DNA of 64,000 nucleotides from Saprospiraceae bacterium. GTDB lineage: Bacteria; Bacteroidota; Bacteroidia; Chitinophagales; Saprospiraceae. The notes below the pieces were generated by a model. The model did no database searches and had not been told where the DNA came from. It was given only the letters and a program-made list of their open reading frames with translations. Made by a program: the position numbers and the translations under genes. Positions within the stretch are counted from its first letter, which is position 1. Each line of letters starts with the position of its first letter. Of this stretch, positions 36,285 to 44,094 are shown piece after piece. The stretch lies in the NCBI GenBank assembly GCA_020628095.1, contig JAHDFP010000008.1, forward strand, positions 62,001 through 126,000, given 5' to 3'.

Positions 36285-37466
36285 TTAGCTCTTAGTTACA
36301 AGGCGTACATATATCGCCACAAGTATATGGCTCACATGTAATCTGCCATAGATTGCAGAAGTTCCACTCCGTGCCATCACAGAACGCGCCCTCTGGAATC
36401 TTGAATAAATCAAAATACTTTTCCACTTATAAGTCACCGTACCCGCCTTACCTGCACACTCATCATAGATTATCATAAGATCAACGACAAACGGCACTCC
36501 TAATACTGACGTCCCGACATCCACCTTTTGTTTGACAATCCTTGTCCCGACGAACTGAGGCGCCCACGCTACCCTTCCGCCTGGCGTCGCAGCAAAATTA
36601 GGGTTATCAAAACAGAACCATTCCAGTAAAGAAACTGATCCTGGCAAAAACGATACTGCCCCGTCACAACCTGTAGGCGTACTACCTAAAGCACTGGCAA
36701 TCGCAGGATCAAAGTAAATGTTATTAGGCAATGGGCGGGCGTTAGCCCCTGGGGTATTTGTTCCGTTATAAACTCCATTAGAAGCCATATAGTCATAAGC
36801 TGCTACTTTTTCTGATCCCGTAATTATAACAGGGTTCTCAGCGCAGTTAGGACTTTGCTTCATGTATTCTTGCTTGATCGCATAAGTCCCTTGAGGTTGC
36901 AACTCAAGTTTCCCTTTGAGGTCTTCGCAGAAAAGTTTCAGTTTCAAGAAATCTTCTCCATCGTAAGACTTACCTGCGCCCGCAACTATTTTTTCTCCTA
37001 GTATTTTAGAGTATTGAGCATATCCCCTTCTGACCGAATTGGCGAGTTTGATGGCCACTTCCTGATTGACTGTACTCGTGCAATCACAATTGAAGGCATC
37101 TGCACTGACCGAAAATTGATCTGCCACACATTCGTTCATCGTGACTTGGCATGACTCGTATTCTTCTGACTGCGACACCGCTGTCTCGCAGGTAAAATTG
37201 ACCTCATCACAAGTCAGTGATTTTACATCGCACTCTGGTTTTCTGTATTTTACCGTCACATTGACCGTCGAGCAATCAGGATCATTAGGTCTTACAGACA
37301 TGCCCTGTAAGATTTCTGTAAGATCTGTTCTTGTATGTCTTTCTATAGCCTCTGCGGCTTTGTATGTATTCCTTCCGACCTCTATATTATCATAAAGGCA
37401 TCCTGCTATCTTTTGTAACTCCAGCTCCAGTGTATGACAAAGCTGCAGTGGGGCGATTCCTGCCAT
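36285..37466 (-). CDS. putative major capsid protein, frameshifted near the 3' end
   Basis: 393 residues as read. It follows a scaffold-like gene and precedes a terminator, as major capsid genes do. The order GSEKVAAYDYM, then LPGSVSLLEWFCFDNPNF, then FVVDLMIIYDECAGKAG and TYKWK fits HK97-fold capsids of Bacteroidota phages. After Lys349 the read frame turns into an unlike basic tail. The -1 frame from the AAAA run at 36422-36419 instead gives YFDLFKIPEGAFC and a Cys-rich end stopping at 36292; FDLFxxPxxAF is the usual capsid C-terminus. So one A is probably missing. The protein carries many extra cysteines in its N-terminal third. Confidence 0.6.
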   Translation of the reverse strand: MAGIAPLQLCHTLELELQKIAGCLYDNIEVGRNTYKAAEAIERHTRTDLTEILQGMSVRPNDPDCSTVNVTVKYRKPECDVKSLTCDEVNFTCETAVSQSEEYESCQVTMNECVADQFSVSADAFNCDCTSTVNQEVAIKLANSVRRGYAQYSKILGEKIVAGAGKSYDGEDFLKLKLFCEDLKGKLELQPQGTYAIKQEYMKQSPNCAENPVIITGSEKVAAYDYMASNGVYNGTNTPGANARPLPNNIYFDPAIASALGSTPTGCDGAVSFLPGSVSLLEWFCFDNPNFAATPGGRVAWAPQFVGTRIVKQKVDVGTSVLGVPFVVDLMIIYDECAGKAGTVTYKWKSILIYSRFQRARSVMARSGTSAIYGRLHVSHILVAIYVRLVTKS

Positions 37467-37505
37467 GTTATTCTTATTTTTTGAAATTAGAAATTGTTAC
37501 CTGAC

Positions 37506-37573
37506 TCGCATTTATGGTAGGAATGAGTCATACCCATATAATAGTAGTTGGTCGTATTATGGAAGGAACGACC
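37506..37573 (-). repeat. two hairpins between scaffold and capsid genes
   Basis: In the 131-bp spacer, GACTC (GC) ATT pairs with AATGAGTC at about 37503-37529, and GGTCGT (37550-37555) pairs with ACGACC (37568-37573). Probable mRNA processing or stabilising elements in front of the capsid gene. No T-tract. Confidence 0.45.
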
Positions 37574-37597
37574 TGATCCCAATTTGAAAAAGCTCTA

Positions 37598-38485
37598 TTA
37601 GCCCTTGAGGATATCAGGAACAGCCAGATTAACCGCCTGTCCATTTCTATTGATGGCTGCAGTAGTGAGCCCTTCTATACTGAGATCCGTATTACTCATT
37701 TTGTAATATTTGTCTTTGATGGCTAGTTCGTTAGCCAGTTGCTTGAGATCTACAAACTTATTTTTAGCTAAGTCCATCGCCTTTGATCCATTCTTATGAT
37801 ATGGCACTAACTCATAAGTACCCGTCCCTTCATTCTTCTCTACCTTTATCATATAGCCATACCGTCGCAAGCTGCCCTCAAAACTGTCCTTGGCCTGCTC
37901 TATCGTACCGCAGGTCCACTTATGGAATTCATTACCGAGGAAACTATACATCTCACGATCATATATATAGGAAGTAATCTCATTATGGGTTTCTTCCTTT
38001 CGGGTTTCCACTTCTTGTTTTCTTAAGTTCTCCAATGAGGTCAACTTATTATTCATTGTATTCAACTCAGCCTTAAGACTATCTATACGCTGTACCTTCT
38101 CTGTGTCTGAAGAAGAATAACGCTCTTCCATATCCTTTAGGCTTTGATCGACATCTTCTTTGTACCGATCTAATAATTCTTTGACAGGTATGTCTTTTAT
38201 TTCTTGTTTGTCATAACCCGCATAAGAAGCAATTCGATTTCTGAGCGGATTAGAATGTGCCGCATACCATTCCTTCTGCTTTTTGTCCAGTTCCTTAGAG
38301 ATCGCTTTTGGCAATTCCTCGTCGATGATTTTCTTATCACGTTCTATGTCATAGGCTTCTTGCAGATGTTCCTGATAACTATCTATATCCTTATATTCTT
38401 CTGGCAACTCTATATCCAGACCTATAAGGATTTTAGCCAAATCACCTTTGATATTATTATGCTCAATAAACTTCTCTAAAGACAT
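37598..38485 (-). CDS. putative capsid scaffold protein
   Basis: 295 residues, charged and helical, with a long coiled-coil stretch about 100-170 (KVQRIDSLKAELNTMNNKL). Place directly before the capsid gene, acidic/basic alternation and the basic helix near the C-terminus fit a scaffold. The MYSFLGNEFHKWTCGTIEQA region is a separate small domain. It is preceded by its own promoter (38508-38538) lying in the end of the previous gene. Confidence 0.6.
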   Translation of the reverse strand: MSLEKFIEHNNIKGDLAKILIGLDIELPEEYKDIDSYQEHLQEAYDIERDKKIIDEELPKAISKELDKKQKEWYAAHSNPLRNRIASYAGYDKQEIKDIPVKELLDRYKEDVDQSLKDMEERYSSSDTEKVQRIDSLKAELNTMNNKLTSLENLRKQEVETRKEETHNEITSYIYDREMYSFLGNEFHKWTCGTIEQAKDSFEGSLRRYGYMIKVEKNEGTGTYELVPYHKNGSKAMDLAKNKFVDLKQLANELAIKDKYYKMSNTDLSIEGLTTAAINRNGQAVNLAVPDILKG

Positions 38486-38507
38486 TAACTTTCTAGTTGC
38501 GTTTGTA

Positions 38508-38538
38508 CAAAAGTAATTTACTGCTCAGGGTACTTATT
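38508..38538 (-). promoter_or_regulatory. module promoter 3, partly inside a coding region
   Basis: Minus strand: AATAAGTACC (38538-38529), 13 bases, TACTTTTG (38515-38508), 22 bases before the scaffold ATG (38485). The first element lies within the last codons of the 114-residue gene, so sequence conservation there serves two purposes. Confidence 0.75.
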
Positions 38539-38862
38539 ATTAGTAGCATCTAAAATCGCTGATCTGATCTCAGACTTGGTCATTCCCTGATGGACGGTTA
38601 TTCCCATACTGTTAGCCACGTCTATCAACTCTGCCTTTCGCATATACTTTATCTTGTTTTGATCAATCCCAGCATGGTCAATAGTATTATCCTGACCCTC
38701 CACTTGGCTAACCTCTTCCTCTACCAGACAATAATCCAAAGGCCAATGCAATGCCTTCATCCGAGCATAGGATTCCACTATATCACCTTTCCCCTTACCG
38801 ATTTTTCGGAAGCGATTCCTTTGCTTGTCGTGAAGATATAATTGAGTTTGTCGATCTGCCAT
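38518..38862 (-). CDS. SAP/HeH-like small protein
   Basis: 114 residues. The C-terminal part, RKAELIDVANSMGITVHQG then MTKSEIRSAILDA, is a helix-extended-helix (SAP/LEM/Rho-N-like) motif found in phage head-cluster proteins and in DNA-binding proteins. The N-terminus is basic. It precedes the scaffold gene and has its own module promoter. Confidence 0.6.
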   Translation of the reverse strand: MADRQTQLYLHDKQRNRFRKIGKGKGDIVESYARMKALHWPLDYCLVEEEVSQVEGQDNTIDHAGIDQNKIKYMRKAELIDVANSMGITVHQGMTKSEIRSAILDATNNKYPEQ

Positions 38863-38910
38863 AAGATAATTTTTGATTTAAGGACATAGCTTATAGAATA
38901 AACTATAAAT

Positions 38911-38941
38911 CAAAAATAAATTGATGTAGGTGGTACTTGTT
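38911..38941 (-). promoter_or_regulatory. module promoter 4
   Basis: Minus strand: AACAAGTACC (38941-38932), 13 bases, TATTTTTG (38918-38911), 48 bases before ATG 38862. It marks the left edge of the inserted bacterial genes. Confidence 0.75.
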
Positions 38942-38975
38942 ATTTATTGGTCTCCTTAAGAATAATTCCGATTAT

Positions 38976-40340
38976 TTATGTAGAACTACTACCCTCCTCA
39001 TACACCCCTTGCTTATGCAACAAATTAATCGCACTATCCTGCCCTGACCAATAAGCCCCATGGACAGTGGCATAGGCTTGCAGGCTAAGAGCCTCTCCTG
39101 CAAAAAATAATTTATTGTCTATGGCCTTTCGCATCTGACTGCGGGCCTTATATGCTGTAGAGTCAGAAATAGGGAGGTCAGGCAAAGGGGCGGTATAAGA
39201 GTAAGCCCCTAAGGCATAGGGATTCTTAGACCAATTGGACATGCCTAATAACTGAACGAATCCCTGAGAATCATAAGCCTTATCAAAAGATGCACAAAAC
39301 ATATTATAGACCTCATCATCAGGCAATCCATCTAATGCCTTAGCAAAGTCACCAGAGGCATGTATCACCAGTACGTTATCTGGATAAAATGACAACCTAT
39401 AGAATTGCCATATTCCTCTGGTCGTGTCGTTTATTTCGTATAGATAATAATTAATGTTATCCTCGATGGCATCTGGAATTGACGCTAACTGGACCGCCAT
39501 CTTCTTGTAAGAACCTAGCCTAAGCGCGCCAAGGGCAGTCACATAGGGTTGTGGCAATAACGGATTGAACATGCGCTGATGTCTTTCTAGAACAGAGACG
39601 GGTAAAGTTACTACACAGGCCGACACAGAAAGTAAATATCCATCCCCATAAGTTACAACGACAAATTTGTCAGTATAATTTATACCCGTAACGAGGGCAT
39701 TAAAGGTCACATAAAATCTGTCTGGGTATTTCTTTTTGATTTGCTCGCCGTATCGTTGCACTAACTTTCCATACCCTTCTCTGACAAACAAATTATTACC
39801 CCAGTTACCACTCGCCTCTCTCGCGCGATCGGCGGCAAGATATTGCCATGGCTCAGCCGACTCGGTAAAAGAACCATAGGTCGATATCCCTAGTGCAAAA
39901 GAAGACATTTTGCCCAATGCCCCTGGATCACTAATAATGGCTTTATTATCATAATCCTTATTCGCCTCGAATCCCTTATTTATACAATTAGAAAAAATAT
40001 TGATATCATTGTTAGCGGTGACATCCTCGGTCTTGTATCCAGAGCCGTCATTGATACGTAACTTATAGTCAGTTGTATCTTCTATGGTCTGAAAACCAAA
40101 ACTCGCTGCAATATCTTTCCAAGGATTATCTGGAGCATCAGGGTCTTGTATATAGACCGCTCCCATATCGAAGGGTAAGGGTTTACCGTTAGCATTGATA
40201 ATCTGTGTATGTGCTCGTCCACCAAATCTATTAGTCGCCTCTAAAAGGTACACTGTGGTATCAACCGAGTTCTCTAATAAGGTGTAGGCTGCCGCAATAC
40301 CAGCCGCTCCTCCACCTATCACCGCAAATTGCTTTGACAT
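38976..40340 (-). CDS. flavin-containing amine oxidase
   Basis: 454 residues from ATG 40340. Residues 3-30 form the FAD-binding Rossmann motif (VIGGGAAGIAAAYTLL), followed by EATNRFGGRAHT, and near the C-terminus LFFAGEALS plus the HGAYWSGQDSA helix of the amine oxidase/FAD-dependent oxidoreductase family. Substrate unknown. I rejected the ATG at 40478, which adds 46 residues without family resemblance. It belongs to ordinary bacterial metabolism and sits within the phage-like module. Confidence 0.85.
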   Translation of the reverse strand: MSKQFAVIGGGAAGIAAAYTLLENSVDTTVYLLEATNRFGGRAHTQIINANGKPLPFDMGAVYIQDPDAPDNPWKDIAASFGFQTIEDTTDYKLRINDGSGYKTEDVTANNDINIFSNCINKGFEANKDYDNKAIISDPGALGKMSSFALGISTYGSFTESAEPWQYLAADRAREASGNWGNNLFVREGYGKLVQRYGEQIKKKYPDRFYVTFNALVTGINYTDKFVVVTYGDGYLLSVSACVVTLPVSVLERHQRMFNPLLPQPYVTALGALRLGSYKKMAVQLASIPDAIEDNINYYLYEINDTTRGIWQFYRLSFYPDNVLVIHASGDFAKALDGLPDDEVYNMFCASFDKAYDSQGFVQLLGMSNWSKNPYALGAYSYTAPLPDLPISDSTAYKARSQMRKAIDNKLFFAGEALSLQAYATVHGAYWSGQDSAINLLHKQGVYEEGSSST

Positions 40341-40561
40341 AATGGAAACAAGGGAATTAAAGGTTAATAGAATACTGCAATGTATGTAATCAAGCCAATA
40401 GGAATCCCAGATACTATAACTATTATGTGTTACATAACCCGATTGTATAGTCCGTGTAGTTGATTTGTAGTTCGGCAATTGGAAAATTTCTTTAATAATG
40501 TAAAGTAGCTGACAAAAACTACGGTTGCCCCGATACCCTAAAGATTTCCATCGATCATCCT

Positions 40562-40585
40562 AAAAGTGAAAAAGGGTCACTTTTT
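40562..40585 (-). terminator. probable terminator at acyltransferase end
   Basis: Minus strand: AAAAGTGA (40585-40578) pairs with TCACTTTT (40569-40562), overlapping the stop codon and ending in a short T-run. Modest strength. Confidence 0.4.
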
Positions 40586-41716
40586 AGGTTTCATACCAAA
40601 CAGGAATCGCATGACATTATAGGGCCTGATAAACAAATGATATGTCAATATACAAATCACAAAGCACACCCCTATCAGGAACAGATATTTGAACGGGACG
40701 GCATCAGGCGTCTGTATAACATAATAGCCTATAATAACGATAACCGTCTGATGCAATATATAAAATGGGTAGACGGCCTGATTGCTATATGAGAGCCACT
40801 TGCTTTTGTGATTAAGATACTTTCTACCATATCCGAGAGAAGCGAGCACCCAAGACCAGGCATTGATATTTCCTAAAGCGATGAACAGATATGTCTGTGG
40901 CTTAGTTATCCAATTTTCCCACATATCGAACGGTTCCCAACCATTCCATCTTAAAACATTAATAGTGATTATAGATACAAAACCAACCCCCAGAAAAAAA
41001 CGTCGATCCTTTTCTAGGCGCTCCAGTATAACAGGTAACTTATACATAAGAACGCCAGCAAAAACAAAAAATATAAAAAACGAATGCCTGCCAAAATCAT
41101 TGATAAGGTCATAGGTCGTCGGAAAGTGGACAGACAAAAATGTATATGGTAAAATCACAACCAGCACCATAATCACAATTCCTAGACGAGAACCAAAGAA
41201 TGATGATAAACCATGAACAACACGCTCCTTATTCAAAAACCTAAACAAGGGAATAGACAACAAATTATAAAAGAAAAGATAAGGTATAAACCAAAGATGT
41301 AACCAATGAAAGTTTCCCTCAGGATACCAATCAAACTGAAGAAATGTCTTGTAGAATTCCAGATAATTAAATTCTACTCCTTCAAATCTTCGTTCGAAAT
41401 ACAACTGAGGAGCCACTAGTAAAAACGTCCATATCACAGTCGGAATTATCAGTCTCATCCATCGCTGAGAAACAAAGGACTTGATACTCATCTTACTTAA
41501 CAAAATAGCTGATACAAATCCCGATACCACAAATAGCAAAGGCATGCGAAATGATGACATCCAATAATTAAGTTCCAACAAAACATTACTCGATGAGGCA
41601 TCTTTGATGTGCCAATCCCATTCTGCAACGAATATCATATTGACATGAAAGACATACATCATTAATATTGCAATGACACGAAGAAAGTCTATGTAATAAT
41701 ATCTTTGATTAGCCAT
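40577..41716 (-). CDS. acyltransferase family 3 membrane protein
   Basis: 379 residues, about ten transmembrane helices. The N-terminal YIDFLRVIAILMMYVFHVN and the FRMPLLFVVSGF loop are hallmarks of acyltransferase 3/OafA-type enzymes that transfer acyl groups to sugars or lipids at the inner membrane. Could modify cell-surface polysaccharide, which may matter for phage adsorption, but that is inference. Confidence 0.88.
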   Translation of the reverse strand: MANQRYYYIDFLRVIAILMMYVFHVNMIFVAEWDWHIKDASSSNVLLELNYWMSSFRMPLLFVVSGFVSAILLSKMSIKSFVSQRWMRLIIPTVIWTFLLVAPQLYFERRFEGVEFNYLEFYKTFLQFDWYPEGNFHWLHLWFIPYLFFYNLLSIPLFRFLNKERVVHGLSSFFGSRLGIVIMVLVVILPYTFLSVHFPTTYDLINDFGRHSFFIFFVFAGVLMYKLPVILERLEKDRRFFLGVGFVSIITINVLRWNGWEPFDMWENWITKPQTYLFIALGNINAWSWVLASLGYGRKYLNHKSKWLSYSNQAVYPFYILHQTVIVIIGYYVIQTPDAVPFKYLFLIGVCFVICILTYHLFIRPYNVMRFLFGMKPKK

Positions 41717-41747
41717 GATTTCGTTTGTTTTGTTTTGACAAGACCAA

Positions 41748-42419
41748 CTAATTATTTACACTACCTACTGCCTCAAAAAAAAGTTTCAATTTCTCAACAT
41801 CTAATTTCCCATCTGTTCTTACCCCACTGCAAAGATCTATTCCGTAAGGTCTCACAGTACGTATGGCGTCCTGGACATTATCTGCATTCAATCCACCCGC
41901 TAGAAAAACAGGCACTTCTACTTTCTCTCTTATCCGCCGACTAATATCCCAATTATGAACCTCACCCGTCCCTCCTAATTTTTTGATCTTCAAATTAGGA
42001 TTCCCGATATCCAATAATATATAGTCAACTAAAGATGCCACATGCAGAGCCTCTTGAATGGTGTCTTCGCCGAGGACATGTATGACTTGGACTATTTTGA
42101 CTTCTGGTCTAAGTTGACGTATTTTTTGATAAGATTCCTTCTCTATTTTATCGACAATCTGAATAGTGCGGGTACTAAGTCGTTCATGCTGTACAATTAT
42201 ATCATCTGCTTCCGTCTTACTTGTAAGCAGAAAGGTATCCGTATCCATCGGGAGACTCTGAACAATATGATATATGTCATTTTCGCTTATGACTCCTGGC
42301 CCACTCGGCATCGCACTTACTAATCCCAATGCATCAGCACCTGCACCAAGGGCCATCTTAGCCTCCTCCACACTACTTATACAGCAAATTTTTACTTTTG
42401 GACGAAATGTTACTTTCAT
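41748..42419 (-). CDS. phosphoribosylanthranilate isomerase-like protein
   Basis: 223 residues, a TrpF-type TIM barrel: KICCISSVEEAKMA at the first strand (catalytic Cys), GADALGLVS, a later DYILLDIG and the phosphate-binding FLAGGLNADNV and GIDLCSGVRTDGKLD. TrpF converts phosphoribosylanthranilate in tryptophan synthesis, but no other trp gene is near; standalone TrpF-like proteins may have other jobs. It shares the strand with the acyltransferase. Confidence 0.85.
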   Translation of the reverse strand: MKVTFRPKVKICCISSVEEAKMALGAGADALGLVSAMPSGPGVISENDIYHIVQSLPMDTDTFLLTSKTEADDIIVQHERLSTRTIQIVDKIEKESYQKIRQLRPEVKIVQVIHVLGEDTIQEALHVASLVDYILLDIGNPNLKIKKLGGTGEVHNWDISRRIREKVEVPVFLAGGLNADNVQDAIRTVRPYGIDLCSGVRTDGKLDVEKLKLFFEAVGSVNN

Positions 42420-42469
42420 TTTTCATAGATTAACTCGCTACCAATATCCGTAAATATAATCTGATCTAT

Positions 42470-43711
42470 CTACTGCTCAGAATTATACTTTTTGATGATA
42501 CCGACTATTTCCATGTAACCCTTATTATCTCTCAGATTATCAAAAGCAGAGTCTTCGTCCATTCGTTTTAGATTATTATATCCACGCGCGGAGAGGCAAC
42601 GGATATATCTTATAGCCTGGAAATTACTCCTTGGAGTATTAAGTAAGGCTTGTAAGCGCGCGGCATTATAGATATCCTCTGTCTGTATATGTCCATTACA
42701 ACTCAGCACCTTCTTATAGTACTTAGCGGCTTCCTCATAATTTTGGTTATCAAGGGCCACCTTTCCTTTCTCCAGATTGCTAGTATAAGAATTGGCCAGA
42801 TCAGATTCTTTAGCCTTATATTCTGATTCTGTCAGAGGTGTATACGCTCCAAGATATTCCACCATACTTTGCCTGAAGCCAATCTCTTTTCTTCTTCGCT
42901 CTAGCTCATGTTCATCTTCGATCGGAACATGACGGACAATACCATACCGTTGCTTACCCAGATTACTTACTGCCTGAAAACGATCATAGAGATAAGCATA
43001 ATCCACCCCATCGACTTGCCCCGACGCCAAAGCCTCTTCCATCATCTCCAGACTTTGTTTCATAAGAGGAGGGTTAAACACCGCATGTTGTATAATGTTC
43101 CAGGCCGCATGCGCTCCATCTCTGCCCACCTTGTCATAAGTAGGCCAACCGATTTCTTCTATGATCTGCTCTACACGCATGGCATTATATCTGTCGACCG
43201 CCTCGGTGACATTTCCTACTTCATTAGGTGGTCTCCCATTATATCTGCCGAATATAAGCCGTCGATAATACTGATCCGCTTGCCACAACTCCATTAACTC
43301 ATGCCGTATATGCGGATACATTATGGATGCCGCTTCGGTATTAAAGACTTTTGTGTTTTTATCAAAAAAACTCTTCCACTCTTCTGTATGCCTGATGGGA
43401 TAAAAATTAAGATCAAATCGCACTTCTGTGAGATAGTCATCATCTACTCCCCCATCTACTGCTTTTTGTAACCATCTGATAGACTTTCCCGCGTTATTAA
43501 CCTGGGCAAAAGCGACGGCCGCATTATAATAATGGCCCACATCCAGATTTTCCTCAGCATCAGAGAAGTAGGCTTCGTAATTATCCGCTGCCGATTGGTA
43601 TTCGCCGATACGATAGAGACTATCAGCCAGATCAGCAAGTGACGAAGAAGACTGACCTTGCACAAAAGCAACATAGGTCAAAATAAAAAGTAGAGTCAAA
43701 TATTTTTTCAT
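42470..43711 (-). CDS. exported TPR protein
   Basis: 413 residues with a Sec signal (LTLLFILTYVAFVQG). TPR-like units lie at about 25-100 and again at 300-350, with a helical middle domain of 180 residues that includes ENLDVGHYYNAAVAFAQ. The middle resembles the DUF6624-like class of bacterial proteins. Unknown function; not phage-like. Confidence 0.7.
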   Translation of the reverse strand: MKKYLTLLFILTYVAFVQGQSSSSLADLADSLYRIGEYQSAADNYEAYFSDAEENLDVGHYYNAAVAFAQVNNAGKSIRWLQKAVDGGVDDDYLTEVRFDLNFYPIRHTEEWKSFFDKNTKVFNTEAASIMYPHIRHELMELWQADQYYRRLIFGRYNGRPPNEVGNVTEAVDRYNAMRVEQIIEEIGWPTYDKVGRDGAHAAWNIIQHAVFNPPLMKQSLEMMEEALASGQVDGVDYAYLYDRFQAVSNLGKQRYGIVRHVPIEDEHELERRRKEIGFRQSMVEYLGAYTPLTESEYKAKESDLANSYTSNLEKGKVALDNQNYEEAAKYYKKVLSCNGHIQTEDIYNAARLQALLNTPRSNFQAIRYIRCLSARGYNNLKRMDEDSAFDNLRDNKGYMEIVGIIKKYNSEQ

Positions 43712-43876
43712 AAGTCAAGGTTAGGTCCGTGGATATCTTAACTTATAAAATTTATTTTGTGTAGAGAAGTAATTTCTATGGAAATGGTGTCAGTATCGCT
43801 TAATACATAAAATATCAGGACAAATATTATTCTACCTTTAAACATAACCGATAAAAAACAAGATTGCCAAATATCC

Positions 43877-44049
43877 TCATTCCACATTCTTTATAAAGAA
43901 CATACCCAGTGCTCCCGTAACAAACCCACTAATAGTTCCAGATATCAAATCGAAGGTTTTGAATCTGGGGTCTTTTACAAAAGGGGGAACCAAAATTTAA
44001 ATGCAATTGTAAAAGCCTTTTTGTCAAAACCGATTTCGGAATTATCCAA
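43877..44049 (-). CDS. possible small membrane protein after the portal gene
   Basis: A minus-strand frame ending at TGA 43879-43877 reads as about 55 residues: FDKKAFTIAFKFWFPLFVKD, then a second hydrophobic helix LISGTISGFVTGALGMFFI and a KNVE end. The two helices and clean composition suggest a real protein, but there is no ATG; a TTG near 44049 would be the start, and I am unsure of the exact 5' base count. The rest of the spacer 43712-44094 shows nothing else. Confidence 0.35.
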
Positions 44050-44094
44050 TACCAAAAATAAAAAATGAAATAACCTGGATTAAATTAGTTGTCC

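Noticed and set aside
36285-37466. Programmed -1 frameshifting in the capsid-like gene
   Set aside because: The site reads TGG AAA AGT, so a -1 slip from AAA would pair with GAA and there is no X XXY YYZ heptamer. A missing A is simpler, though expression data could revive it.
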